This document shows positions 42,893-52,728 of a stretch of DNA of 64,000 nt, one piece after another. The DNA is taken from the NCBI GenBank assembly GCA_951799405.1, contig OX637332.1:17303001-17367000 (forward strand), read 5' to 3'. Source of the stretch: Agapetus fuscipes. Lineage: Eukaryota > Arthropoda > Insecta > Trichoptera > Glossosomatidae. Numbering within the stretch: the stretch's first letter is position 1; each line of letters starts with the position of its first letter. A program made the translations under genes and the position numbers. The notes under the pieces are model-generated. The model saw nothing but the letters and a program-made list of their open reading frames with translations. It did not search any database and was not told the origin of the DNA.

Positions 42893-43383
42893 TGTAATCT
42901 TTAATCTAAGTTCCAAAGATACATTAACATTCTGTAATCTTAGGTGAATTGGTTTACAGTCAATGCACGCACACAAACAGACACATGTTAGTTCACGTTA
43001 ACACATGTTAGTTCACGTTAACACATGTTGCATGTGAACTAACAAAAAACCTCTCATGACCACAAACCTTGGAACTCCTGTCACCCTTTTCTGAAATCGG
43101 GGTACATTCCCACTGGCAGGCACGTAAAAGTTCTCGCTTAAACATGTCGCATGTGAACCCACGATATAAAACCCAATCTCATATGAGCATGAACCTTACA
43201 ACTCCGACCAACCTTTTCTGAAATCGGAGTGGCCTTGGAAAAATTGAACTTAGTTTTGTTTTCTCAGCATTAGGGTCAGCTTCATCCCAACTAACATTTC
43301 AACCTTATTTTTAATTTTCGCCCACAAGCAGACACGTGTACGAGTATGTTCACGAATACACACGCTGCATATGTAATTTCAAA
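42893..43383 (-). repeat. Tandem, diverged Rep-A array
   Basis: Reading in reverse complement there are two successive Rep-A bodies (42893-43098 and 43099-43289) and a third fragment (43319-43383). Each has ACANGTTNGTTCNCG-type hairpin sequence and the CTGAAATCGG core. Within the first copy, CACATGTTAGTTCACGTTAA is itself repeated. These copies belong to the older, diverged part of the family. Confidence 0.65.
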
Positions 43384-43487
43384 ATCAACAAAGCTTTAAA
43401 TCAAAACCGTGCTATTCCTGCTTTCCTTTTCTTATTTTATTTTTCTCTTATTAGTATTATCAAACTTTTATTAAGGGTGATTTTCAA

Positions 43488-43893
43488 TGGTGCAGTTCGT
43501 AGAGTGCTTGCATTCCATGCCGAGGAGCTCAGGTTCGAATCCCACCGAAGCGAGGGCGTCAGAAATGATTTCCCGTTTATGTGTTTATTTCAAACCCAAA
43601 AAGTAAAATACCGGCAAGGCACTCAGCCTTCACAATAAATGAGTACCAGCTCCCTCGGTGCCTGGAAAGGCATACTCAGCCTTCACAATAAATGATAACC
43701 GGCTCCCTCGGTGCTTGTGAAGGCTTACTCAGCCTTCACAATAAATAAGTCGAGGCCCCGAGGGAGCCTCAACTGAAATGGTTAGCGTAATGTTGGCCTC
43801 CTTACCTGCAAAAATAAATTCATTCCACCCACCATATGAAACCCCTTCACTGAGAACGCTGTAAGAAGCTACACAACATGTGTAGCTTATTAG
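43488..43893 (+). repeat. SINE-B with internal triplication
   Basis: The head has lost its first bases but keeps GTAGAGTGCTTGCATTCCAT and GGTTCGAATCCCACC. The ACTCAGCCTTCACAATAAAT ... GCTCCCTCGGTGC segment of about 55 bp occurs three times in a row (about 43621-43740). The body then continues to CCCCTTCACTGAGAACGCTG and the tail CACAACATGTGTAGCTTAT. Confidence 0.85.
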
Positions 43894-44447
43894 AATTTTT
43901 TATTGACTTAAATACTTAAATGGCATCTTCAAAGGAAATTGCGAACGTTCAAGAATAAACGGTAACATTTTAATTTCGTTTTTCAAATATATTTTTTCTG
44001 TAGGTAAGTTCTGTATTTACTTCCTTGATAATTTTTCGATTTGTAATAACAAAGAATTACGCCCAGAGCGTTTGATTACGCTGACGATATTACTTTATCT
44101 TCCTGCCCACATTGTGTTTTTAATATCAAATGTATTTTTATGTGTCTGAAAAATGTGTTTTTGCTGAAAGTATTGTGCTTGCTGGATTTTAAATACTCAC
44201 AAGAAAAAAACAGTTACAAGAAAAAAACGATGTGTGATGAAAAGAAATACATAAAAATGTGCAAATAATTAATATCCTCGTTATTAAATTGAAGCTATAG
44301 CTGTAAAAGTAAATCATTCCTAGAAAAATATGATTAAAGATTGTAAGAATCATTGCAATACAAGAATTTATTTGGTTAGCGATATCTTTGTGTTCATCAT
44401 TCATCAAAAACCCTCTGTAAGCTTGGTTTTCTCTAAAGAAAGCGCAG
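43894..44447. other. AT-rich DNA, nothing recognised
   Basis: The 153-codon minus-strand open frame at 44189-44650 covers part of this stretch, SINE-C sequence and a LINE poly(A) tail. It is therefore not a gene. Confidence 0.45.
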
Positions 44448-44540
44448 ATTCTCAAGCAAAACCCAGTTGTTGTAGGGCTGGATGTACCTTTAGTGACCAT
44501 CCTTAGATAAAGATAAATCAATTTGTCAACCCAGGGAAAA
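44448..44540 (-). repeat. SINE-C fragment (central domain)
   Basis: TTCTCAAGCAAAACCCAGTT, GTAGGGCTGGATGTACCTTT and TTTGTCAACCCAGGGAAAA match the central domain of SINE-C in reverse complement; head and tail are gone. Confidence 0.7.
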
Positions 44541-44610
44541 CATAAAAATTCCATGCTATTTTTTTTGTCATATACTTGCAATCGAACCACCATCTTCATC
44601 ATTACCTTTT

Positions 44611-45092
44611 TTTTTTTTTTATTGTAGCAAAATAATGCTAATTTAAACAATTACATAATATCAAGTCAATATAAAAACAGTTATGTTATGTCAGAGGCGC
44701 TGTGCAAGTAGGAACCTGACAGCTTTCTCCTTAAATTTAATTACGTCACTAGTTTGCTTGATTTCCGCTGGTACTTTATTATATTCATCAAATCCTCTGT
44801 GCACAACTCCTCTGTCATATTTCACCGTTCTTACTCTTAACTTTCTTAAATCATTTTTCCCTCTTGTATCATAACTATGTACATCCTTATTTCTACTTAT
44901 GAATTCATCCAAATCAACAGGCAATAACTTATTTTCTTATCTATATATAAACATAAATGCATTCAACTTAAGATACTCCTCCACATTCAACCACTCTAAG
45001 CTAACCAACATATCTGAAATTTTAGTATCACACTTCTAATTCAGAATCATTCTCATCGCTTTATTTTGTAATAAACCTTAAATAACTTTTTT
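44611..45092 (-). pseudogene. Jockey/CR1-like LINE 3' end with poly(A) tail
   Basis: On the minus strand, from about 45092, the sequence encodes LQNKAMRMILN, DMLVSLEWLNVEEYLKLNAF and then, in the open part 44924-44691, HSYDTRGKNDLRKLRVR, YDRGVVHRGFDEYNKVPAEI and FKEKAVRFLL. This is the usual C-terminal region of LINE reverse transcriptase proteins: a sliding LQNKA(M/L)R motif, then H(S/N)YxTR, then a WN/YN-x-LP-like motif. Premature stops occur upstream. After the stop at 44691 a short 3' UTR ends in AATAAAAAAAAAAAAAA (complement of 44611-44625). It is 5'-truncated and dead. Confidence 0.8.
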
Positions 45093-45097
45093 ATTTT

Positions 45098-45135
45098 GAT
45101 TACGACTCTGGAGCGTTAACCACTACACTACCTGC
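45098..45135 (-). repeat. tRNA-like fragment
   Basis: In reverse complement: GGCAGGTAGTGTAGTGGTTA, ACGCTCCAGAGTCGTAATC. This is an A-box and anticodon-arm-like half with no T-arm, so it is a SINE-head or tRNA-relic piece rather than a gene. Confidence 0.4.
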
Positions 45136-45802
45136 CTTTTAAAAGTTGTTTAAGAGTGTGTATATTGTCTGCACCTACTACTTCATTGCTCTCTACTCTA
45201 AGTACGAGTTTCACTTAAAAAACGCAAAGCTCTACACGTGAGGATAACAAGAGTAACGTATTCAATTACTATGCTACTTTTTTTTATTGAAAGCATTTTT
45301 CAAGTAAAAATTTTAGAACTCGAGCAACTCTCTAGAAATGAGCGAGAAAGTTAAGAGCAGTGCGGTGCTATGTACATACATACGAGATATTATATTATTT
45401 ATTTAGTCTTCATGGTTTCCGCGCTTTTGTTGTGTGCCTCAGGTTAAATGTGTTGTGTATTCCGAGAAATACCTTTCATATATTTAACTCCTAAAAAACT
45501 GAATTAAGCTCCGACATGAAATTATAATTTTTTTTTAAGTATCACATCCACAGATCATCACATCAATAAGAGTTTTTTTTTTAACAAGATACGTCGTTAT
45601 TTATTTGATGAAAAAATGCGTGCGCTATAAGACGAAAGTAATAAAATTTCCGGGCTTACACAAAATGAGGAACTAATTTAAAATTGTGTATGTTCTGATG
45701 AAATATCCTCATTTCTACCTCCTCCTCTCGTCACAACAAGGCCAACTCGTAGAACGCTTCATATCCATCCTTTTGTAGTTGATATCAGTCGATTGTCGGT
45801 GT
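45136..45802. other. AT-rich DNA, nothing recognised
   Basis: No feature supported. Confidence 0.35.
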
Positions 45803-46068
45803 TATGGCCGAGGGGGTCAAGTGGGGCTGATCTTTTTAGCGTGTTAGGAATAGAACAACGTTGGTTTGATCCCCGGCTGGGTCATTTGACCTTAACTTTG
45901 ACCCTGGTTTAACAGATGTTATTGGGAAATTTTTAATTAATAATTCATTAAAATAAACAACAAGGAATTATTAATTGATGATATTTACACCTGTTTTTCT
46001 GGCCAGGCAGAATAGGTTGGTGAATTGCATTCCTCTTCACGAATATATTTTTTTATAAAAAAAAACTT
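45803..46068 (+). repeat. SINE-D, full-length candidate
   Basis: GTTATGGCCGAGGGGGTCAA and GGTTTGATCCCCGGCTGGGT form the tRNA-like head. AACTTTGACCCTGGTTTAAC begins the body, and AATAGGTTGGTGAATTGCAT, TCCTCTTCACGAATATAT with a poly(A) run forms the end. A LINE 3' fragment follows immediately. Confidence 0.7.
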
Positions 46069-46070
46069 AT

Positions 46071-46355
46071 TCCAGCCAGACTTCCCGCTTATGGAATGAG
46101 CTACCGGTATCTGTGTTTACACCCCAATTTAACCTTTCCCTATTTAAAACCAACATCAATCGCCACTTCCTTTCAGTGTCTCAAAACAATGCCAAGGCAA
46201 CGCAACCCACACCACAACGCTACGCAGCTAACAGTCCTGCAACAAACGATCAGGACATCAACCGCTACATCGCTGACACCACTGCGGCACTACAAAAAGT
46301 GTCATGACCCCTAACGTCTCTGAAATCTAGGGAGTCTCCCGCACAGGATTCTTAA
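46071..46355 (+). pseudogene. LINE 3' end sharing its tail with SINE-C
   Basis: In frame from 46071 the sequence reads SRLWNELPVSVFTPQFNLSL, then FKTNINRHFLSVSQ, the typical last segment of a Jockey/CR1-like LINE reverse transcriptase, ending with a TGA at 46305-46307. From about 46273 the sequence (ACCACTGCGGCACTACAAAA, CTGAAATCTAGGGAGTCTCC, CGCACAGGATT) is the same as the SINE-C tail at 26673-26750, spanning the last codons and the 3' UTR. LINE enzymes recognise their own 3' end, so this match identifies the probable SINE-C partner. The fragment is truncated at its 5' side. Confidence 0.85.
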
Positions 46356-46880
46356 AAGAAAACAGCAACCATTTAACAAAATCGTCAAGCCTAGTCTAAA
46401 GAAGGAATGACTTTTTGATACAGAATATGACACATATCAACAATTATTACGTACATGCTTCAGTACTGCATTATCATTTTGATCGCGATGTATGTATACT
46501 CAAGCTTATGAGAGGTCAATATTGTTTCAAAGCTTAGTCGAACGTAATTGTTCGGAATCTAGAATGAGCAGCCACTTACACGTGGTGAATATTACCTACA
46601 GTCAACCTCGTATGGTTAATATTATTGTTCTGTTAATATCGCCACCTTAAAGATATCAATGAATAAAGCTGATTCACTAATTTCAGAAATCGTATATAAA
46701 ACATCCTATTGCTTGTAACTTCTCATAGCAAGTGGACTGATTATAAGGAATGACAAACTCATGACAAACTTATAAACTACAGCGTTTTCTCACTCTTACA
46801 GTTTTCTCTCTTATAAAATTGGAAAAAGGTGCATTTATTTGACGATTCCATATAAGCTTCATGTGCCACTTATTCAGTAT
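46356..46880. other. AT-rich DNA, nothing recognised
   Basis: No feature supported. Confidence 0.35.
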
Positions 46881-47130
46881 TCTATAATCTATAATCTAAG
46901 TTGCAAAGATATAGTAACATTTAAACCTCAAAATGCATGCCCACAAATAAACACATTTAGTTCGCGCTTACAAATGCTGAATGTGTACTGACAAATAAAA
47001 TCCAAACCTCAAATGAACATAAACCGTACAACTTTTGCCGACCTTCCCTGACACAGTGGTGACATTGTCAAAATGAACAATTTTTTGCAGTATGGGTGGT
47101 CAGCCTCATACCAACCTATAAGTCAAGGAA
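46881..47130 (-). repeat. Rep-A repeat, full length
   Basis: TCTATAATCTATAATCTAAG at the left, TTCGCGCTTACAAATGCTGA, CCCTGACACAGTGGTGACAT and CCAACCTATAAGTCAAGGAA at the right. It is in the same subgroup as 25363-25620. Confidence 0.9.
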
Positions 47131-47212
47131 TCATATGTATGTTTATTGATTAGCTTTATACCTAATAAACAAACTTTGGCCGCGCACCATTAATTACGCG
47201 ACGTCCTGATTA

Positions 47213-47265
47213 TCTAGAATCTAAGTTGCAATCATTTAAGATTTTTACTTCATGAACTTTTACAC
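47213..47265 (-). repeat. Rep-A fragment cut by the next element
   Basis: TATCTAGAATCTAAGTTGCA and TTTAAGATT match the 3' end of a minus-strand Rep-A; the match ends about where the 2.29-kb element begins. Confidence 0.4.
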
Positions 47266-47273
47266 GTATACAT

Positions 47274-49564
47274 TAAGGAGGGCCGATTTTTTTTTTTTTA
47301 GATAATAATCATCTAATAGTGAGAATATGTTGCCAAATAAAGTTCAAACTCCGTGTGTAAAATAAAATTCCGTAAAAGTATTAATCATCTGTCTCCAAAT
47401 CAGCCTCAAAGTTTCGAAAAAATGCCATTTTTATCATTTTTCATGAGGGCTAATAATACAAGAAGAAATTGAGATTTTACGGTAATTTCTATATTTTTGT
47501 GCATAAAATATAGTAATGCGCACCTATAGTACTAATAAACAAGTTATTTTTTCACTAAATAAGCAGTAGGAGGGGTAGCGGAGAGCGTCGAATTGCACTA
47601 TTTTGCAAAGAATTTGTGACCGCGCGTTGTCACTATGAATTGAATACGAAACTTATTTCAATGCACTGTGACTGGTAAAATTTGTTTTATTCTTTTAGAA
47701 AGCATGAAGTGTCATGAAATGTATCTTTTAAAGCAGTAATGTAACTGCACAACTGGACAAGAAATGGTTTGAAAATCACGAAAAAACGCCAAAATCTCCA
47801 AAAACAACTGATATTGTTTAAAAAAACCCACCCAAGACTGTTGTTGAGCTTATGATGAAGATGATGAATAATGTGCTGTTTTACATTTATTGTCCTATAA
47901 ATGTAAAGAAATAAGTCAATGCGCCTTTCATAGAGATTGCGGAGTGTTCGCACAAGAGTGAAGCTTCCTAACTGACTAGCAAACATCAGGGAAAATGATT
48001 ATTGGAAATACAGCCATAGTCGTTATAAAGTAGCTAAGAATACATAGAAAAAAGAATCTAAGTAAAAAAGCTTAGATAATCAAACCAAAATACATTGATG
48101 GTAAAAGAACTTGCCTAAATCTTAAAATAACATAAAACACCATCATCATTGAGTATGTATATCTCCACAGCCAGTCTCACAAGAATCATTTCCAAAGCTG
48201 CATCGCCAACTTCTCAAAAAAGGCTTACTGGATGTTTCTACATTGGCAAAAACTTTCTACAGGTATTGAGTTTTGGGAAAAGTGGCAGCACTCATAACTT
48301 CAGAAGTTCTGCTTGATATCAAATGTGAAACATTCAATTAGTTTTCAAAAAAACCTTTAATACCCATATGATTTATTCACACAAGATTTAAGTACAGATC
48401 AATTATATCTATACAAGTTTGTCCTAAAAAACATGGAGATATTTTTAAAAATTTAGCCCATAAAACTCCAGGAAAAAAATCCTATTCTTGGCGGATTCCG
48501 CGAGCTATAGAGCTTAGGATCACTTAAAAAACTTTTTAATTTGGCAAATTATGTTGTTCAAGCATACGCTCTAGCTTGATTTATAATAATATATCTTATT
48601 TTTTTAGCAGTAACCTTCTTAAGGTACATATACTCAAAAATAATGATTACTTTTCAGTTTAACTATGTTCAATTACATTTATGATATTTGTAAGTGCCAT
48701 CCTATTGCAAAGATGGTTTCCGTCATTTATCGAAGTTTATTTAAATTAAAAATATTTATCAGGAGAACCTAAAATGATAATTGATTGCGCCAAGTGAAAA
48801 AATAGTTGCTTTGCTCATTCAGAAAACTTACTGATAGCGAAGTTACGAATCTTCACAAACACCTAAGTGAACTCCTCGCAGATACACGTAAGATTCTAAA
48901 AAATCTTATCATGCAAGGTGGGAAAATTGACTCTTACAAGTCCCTTGTTGTTGCAAATTACTGTGGTATTACAAGTTGCCGTTGGCAGAAAAATACATCT
49001 GAACCACTAACATCTCAAAAGACATCTGATGGAGATCTCATTTTTTTTCACAGCACACGGTGGGCAAATGGATCTATCTCATATGCGTTTATCATACGAA
49101 AACTAGCAAAATGTCTTTGAAGAACAGCACAAAAGTCTCTGCAACGTTTTTTTTTAAAATCAACATTAGAAAGAAATATTTACCCTAAAATAACGTCTCG
49201 CAGTGTTAGGCCAAAATTCGAAAAAAAAACGGATTTTTTACGTTATCAATAACAAAATTTTACTTTCTGTTTAAGTCTGTAATTTACTTTTTTTCTCTCA
49301 AATGTGTTATTTTACACCTTAAACATTTGTTTAACATGAGAAATAAAATTAAAAAATCGGGTTTTAAGTCAGTATGTAAAAATATTTTTTTTGTATTTTT
49401 TTCAATTTCTCATTATTTCAATGTCGATTTGGAGACAAAAGTTGTTGTTTGATTGTAATGAAACTTTCTGTACAATAAAATTACGTCATTTAGCAACATA
49501 ATTTCACTCTTAGATTAAAATTCAGCGTAATTTTTTTTTTCCCATACATCAGTGGCCCTCCTTA
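47274..49564. mobile_element. 2.29-kb DNA element with 8-bp target duplication
   Basis: The ends are TAAGGAGGGCC (47274) and its exact complement GGCCCTCCTTA (to 49564). GTATACAT is repeated directly outside both (47266-47273 and 49565-49572). Looser inverted similarity continues for about 150 bp, including AATATGTTGCCAAAT and CTGTCTCCAAATC on the left side. An 8-bp duplication suits hAT or P-type elements, but the terminal bases are not the usual CA(G), so I leave the superfamily open. The interior holds a 104-codon frame and scattered decayed frames. Confidence 0.75.
48806..49120 (+). CDS. Hypothetical frame inside the 2.29-kb element
   Basis: 104 codons from ATG 48806 to the stop at 49118-49120. 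I recognise no family. The protein is soluble, mildly basic, without signal peptide or membrane segment, and contains LADTRKILKNLIMQGGKIDS and FFHSTRWANGSISY. Upstream, another frame reads KLHRQLLKKGLLDVSTLAKT and LGKVAALITSEVLL, so the two may be parts of a broken transposase or accessory gene. Its position in the centre of the element favours that, but nothing in the residues proves it. Confidence 0.25.
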   Translation: MLCSFRKLTDSEVTNLHKHLSELLADTRKILKNLIMQGGKIDSYKSLVVANYCGITSCRWQKNTSEPLTSQKTSDGDLIFFHSTRWANGSISYAFIIRKLAKCL

Positions 49565-49572
49565 GTATACAT

Positions 49573-50098
49573 TCACAAATATACATTGTCAAATCAAAAT
49601 ATATAAGCATAATCTTAACCTAATCCATAGCGCATAAACATATTTTAGGGTACGCCTCATTAATGCGACGCTCTGCGACATCATTTTAATTAATCATCTG
49701 CAAAAATTATCGTTTTTTCTGTTGATAAATTCTTCAGTGATACTGTAATGCAGTATCAATATTTATAAGTTAAAGGGTTTGTGCATTGACATTGTGAAGA
49801 TTCATTTTCAATTAATCATGTAGTAATAAAACAGAAAGTTTTGTTCACGAGTTGAGAAAAACTCGTGAACAAAAGAGAAAAACTCGTGACGTCAAACTTT
49901 GTGTTGTATTTCTACGCCAGATTTATTGCCATCTATTTTTGGAATTAAACATTCAAATTCAATATAACGATAGCGCAATCAAATTATATATTTTTGATCC
50001 AGTAATTTTTCACCCATCCTGTTAGCAGGATATGCACCTACGATCCAAAATATTACCAAAAACTTTGACTTACATTCTTTAGATTATCATAAATTTTG
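49573..50098. other. AT-rich DNA with a hairpin
   Basis: Bases 49839-49874 form a perfect 15-bp-stem hairpin (TTTTGTTCACGAGTT and its complement), followed by a third AACTCGTGA copy. Nothing else is assigned. Confidence 0.4.
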
Positions 50099-50690
50099 CA
50101 GCCATACGTATTAAGATAGGAATTTCTTCTTTTTCTTCTTCCTCAACCTTTCTCAGTCCACTACTGGACGTAGGCTCCAATCCTCTCTTTTTCTGTTTAT
50201 CGGCTGCTGTGTTCAGCCATCCTCTGCCTGCATTTCTCTTAATGTCGCCCAGCCACCTTAGTTGGGGTCTTCCCGCTCCTTGCTTGGACACCCTGGGTCG
50301 CCACTGGACGATCCGGTTTGGCCACTTGTCATGGTCTTGCCTTGTGACGTGACGAGCCCAGCGCCACTTGCTATATGACATTACACCAACAGGCCACTCG
50401 CTATATGACATCAGTGACACCAGTGCGTCTACGGATCTCCTGGATTTGAACCCTGTCTCTGAGGCTGACTACCAGCATCCTCCTTGCAAAGGCTCTTTGG
50501 CAAGTTCTCAGTCTGTTGGCACTATACTGAGTGATCTCTTTTGTTTCTAAGCCATAAGTGGATATTCGAAGCACGCATGACTTGAAAACCTTGCGTTTCA
50601 GGTTCACAGACATTTTTCTGTCATTGAAAATGCATCCCAGAGTCTCGAAAGCTGTCCATGTCAGTCATATCTTTTTGGATATTTTGGTTT
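50099..50690 (-). pseudogene. Non-LTR retrotransposon reverse transcriptase, C-terminal remnant (second type)
   Basis: On the minus strand 50613-50401 encodes MSVNLKRKVFKSCVLRISTY, GLETKEI, then RTCQRAFARRMLVVSLRDRV, QIQEIRRRTGVTDVI. The next frame, 50420-50079, continues RWARHVTRQDHDKWPNRIVQ, WRPRVSKQGAGRPQLRWLGD, IKRNAGRGW. These are the classic final motifs of one LINE group (CVLPxxTYGxET, QRAMERxMLGxSLRDR, RRTGVxD, GRPxxRWxDDI). A short duplication of GCTATATGACAT near 50371-50412 produces the frame change. Polymerase core and endonuclease are missing. Confidence 0.85.
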
Positions 50691-50700
50691 CTTAATTCTC

Positions 50701-51254
50701 ATTACCTAATTTAATGTTGTGACAAAGATAAATGTAGTATTCTACAACTTATAAGAATTCATTTTCAACATGGCAATTTATTCGAGTTTATGGGATCTCG
50801 TGAGAATGACGTTCGGGCAAGGATGTGAGATTTCTACCGTGGGGTATTTCGGTGCCTGCCGGTGTACGGGTATTATCAATATCAATGTTTAATTATTTAG
50901 TTAAAAATCTAAATTTGAATGATTACATTGGGTCCCCCGAAGAATTAATTATATTAAAGCAAAGCAAGTTTCGTGTTGCTTGGCTCGTTAGGGTTGTAAT
51001 TTTTGGTGGCCGCTACACAGTGAATTATTCACTGGTGCTCAAGCCCTTCAGTTCCCGGGCGAGTCTTTAGACCCCACTATCCGGTCGTACCCTCCGCGTC
51101 TCGGTTTCACAGCACCTAAGGGACGCTGTCTTTTAATGCAGATAATAATTTATGAAATGGTGCGTACGCTCCTTAACGAGAGACTAACAACGCACTGACG
51201 AAAAAAATACAAAAAAAAAACATATTTTTATGGTTTTATACCATAAATTAATTG
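50701..51254. other. Unassigned stretch
   Basis: An 81-codon frame (50825-51070) has no recognisable feature. CACAGTGAATTATTCACTGGTG near 51016 is a short palindrome. Confidence 0.35.
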
Positions 51255-51345
51255 ACAGGTCTGTAGTGAATGCTACGAACTCGTTGTCGAAAGGTCGTGA
51301 GCTCACTTCCCAGTGGAGTAAAAAAAAAAAACGTTTTTTTGTTTT
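51255..51345 (+). repeat. SINE-C head, separated from its body
   Basis: GTCTGTAGTGAATGC, AACTCGTTGTCGAAAGGTCG, TGAGCTCACTTCCCAGTGGA and a poly(A) run correspond to the SINE-C head. The body resumes at about 51687. Confidence 0.6.
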
Positions 51346-51372
51346 ATAAGTTGATTAGAACAGTTATATTTT

Positions 51373-51546
51373 ATAGGGTGGATTTATTAACACAGTGAAA
51401 GTCCATTTTTAATTACTTAAAAATTCAAATGGGTAAAACATAGTTTTAATTCACTTATTTAGAACAGTTTAATTCACTTTTCATTTATTTTGTGTTCAAA
51501 CGTTTTCGCCTAAGAAGGCATTTTTAGAAGCATAATTGTTACAAAT
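51373..51546 (-). repeat. Rep-E repeat inside SINE-C
   Basis: In reverse complement: GTAACAATTATGCTTCT, the stem GCCT-TCTT-AGGC, GAAAACGTTTGAAC, AAAAGTGAATTAAACTGTTC and ATGGACTTTCACTGTGTTAA, the same order as at 8655-8795. AGTGAATTAA appears twice, suggesting a small internal duplication. Confidence 0.7.
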
Positions 51547-51686
51547 ATTGTGACTCTATACATTAATTTTCCAAACAAAAAATTCGTAGACACAATTTTA
51601 CAATAATATAAGATTCAATATTTATTATTGTTAGGTATATTGAATAAAAAAAATATTTTTCATAACCCAAACACTTGACAAACATT

Positions 51687-51800
51687 TAATTTTCAAAACG
51701 TTTTCTTTACATGGTTGACAAATTCATGGACCAATGACCGATCACCAAAAATCACAGTGGCATTACATCGGTTGGGTCTTGCTTAAGCAGGTCTCACCAA
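51687..51800 (+). repeat. SINE-C body, continuing the head at 51255
   Basis: TTTTCAAAACGTTTTC, GACAAATTCATGGACCAATG, ACCGATCACCAAAAATCAC and GGTTGGGTCTTGCTTAAGCA match the central domain. The LINE-like tail is missing. Confidence 0.65.
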
Positions 51801-51827
51801 ATAAATAATCTTTATTTTATTATTATA

Positions 51828-52052
51828 TTCCTTGATTTATAGGTTGTTATGAGGCTGTCCACCCGTACTGTAAAAAACTGATTCACTTGGGCAATTTCAC
51901 CCTGTTCCAGTGAGGGAAGGTCGGATAAAGTTGCAGGGTTGATGTTCATTTGAGCATTGCATTTTAATTATATGAAAACACACAGCATTTGTAAGTTAAA
52001 AATTAATTTTAAATTTTAATATAAATATATTTGCAACTTAGATTATAGATTA
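51828..52052 (+). repeat. Rep-A repeat, shortened
   Basis: TTCCTTGATTTATAGGTTGT at the start, CAGTGAGGGAAGGTCGGATA in the core and TTTGCAACTTAGATTATAGA at the end. The hairpin segment is replaced by AT-rich sequence. Confidence 0.8.
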
Positions 52053-52504
52053 ATACACATTTTGATCGTACCTTAAAATTCTCAGTCCTCTTAAATCGTG
52101 TAGTTCATGATATAATATAATATGAATATGTAGTTTTGAAAAAAAATACACATTTTTTAGTAATGACTTTAATAATGAAACCACATTTTCTTAAATAAAT
52201 TTTTGGATGTATTACGGATATTCATAATTGGTTCATTGAGTGTGAGGGTCGTATTAATAATTGATGAATCTATGTGTCGAGAGCAACACGTTATTAATCA
52301 CTCACCTGTATAATCCAATATAACGTGCAATTATCTCAATTTACTATCATCCCCGATAACTTAAACTGATTTACGACACTTTGATCACAATAAATCATTT
52401 CATCCCAGAATTACAATATTGAACATAAATTCGGTCTCATTTCAGAACAAAAACATTCAGATCAACTCCTTTGTGCATTGGGGAGGGTGGAACCTATTAT
52501 TTTT
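52053..52504. other. AT-rich DNA, nothing recognised
   Basis: No feature supported. Confidence 0.35.
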
Positions 52505-52728
52505 ACCCATACTGTAAAATATAGTTCACTTTGCCAATGTCACCCCTGTTTCAGGGAAGGTCGGCAAAAGTTGTGGGGCTTATGTTCATTTGAGGTTTGG
52601 ATTTTATTTGTAAGTACACATTCAGCATTTGTAAGCGCGAACTACACTTGTTGGTTTGTGGGCATACATCTGAGAGCTTTAAATGAATATATCCTTGCAA
52701 CTTAGATTATAGATTATAGATAGATTAT
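52505..52728 (+). repeat. Rep-A repeat, 5'-truncated, tail expanded
   Basis: Begins at ACCCATACTGTAAAATATAG and is otherwise nearly the same as 12724-12964. The 3' tail shows several units: TTAGATTATAGATTATAGAT, AGATTATTAT. Confidence 0.9.

Noticed and set aside
44189..44650. 153-codon minus-strand open frame
   Set aside because: It reads through a SINE-C fragment in its middle and the poly(A) tail of a LINE at its start, so it is not a gene.
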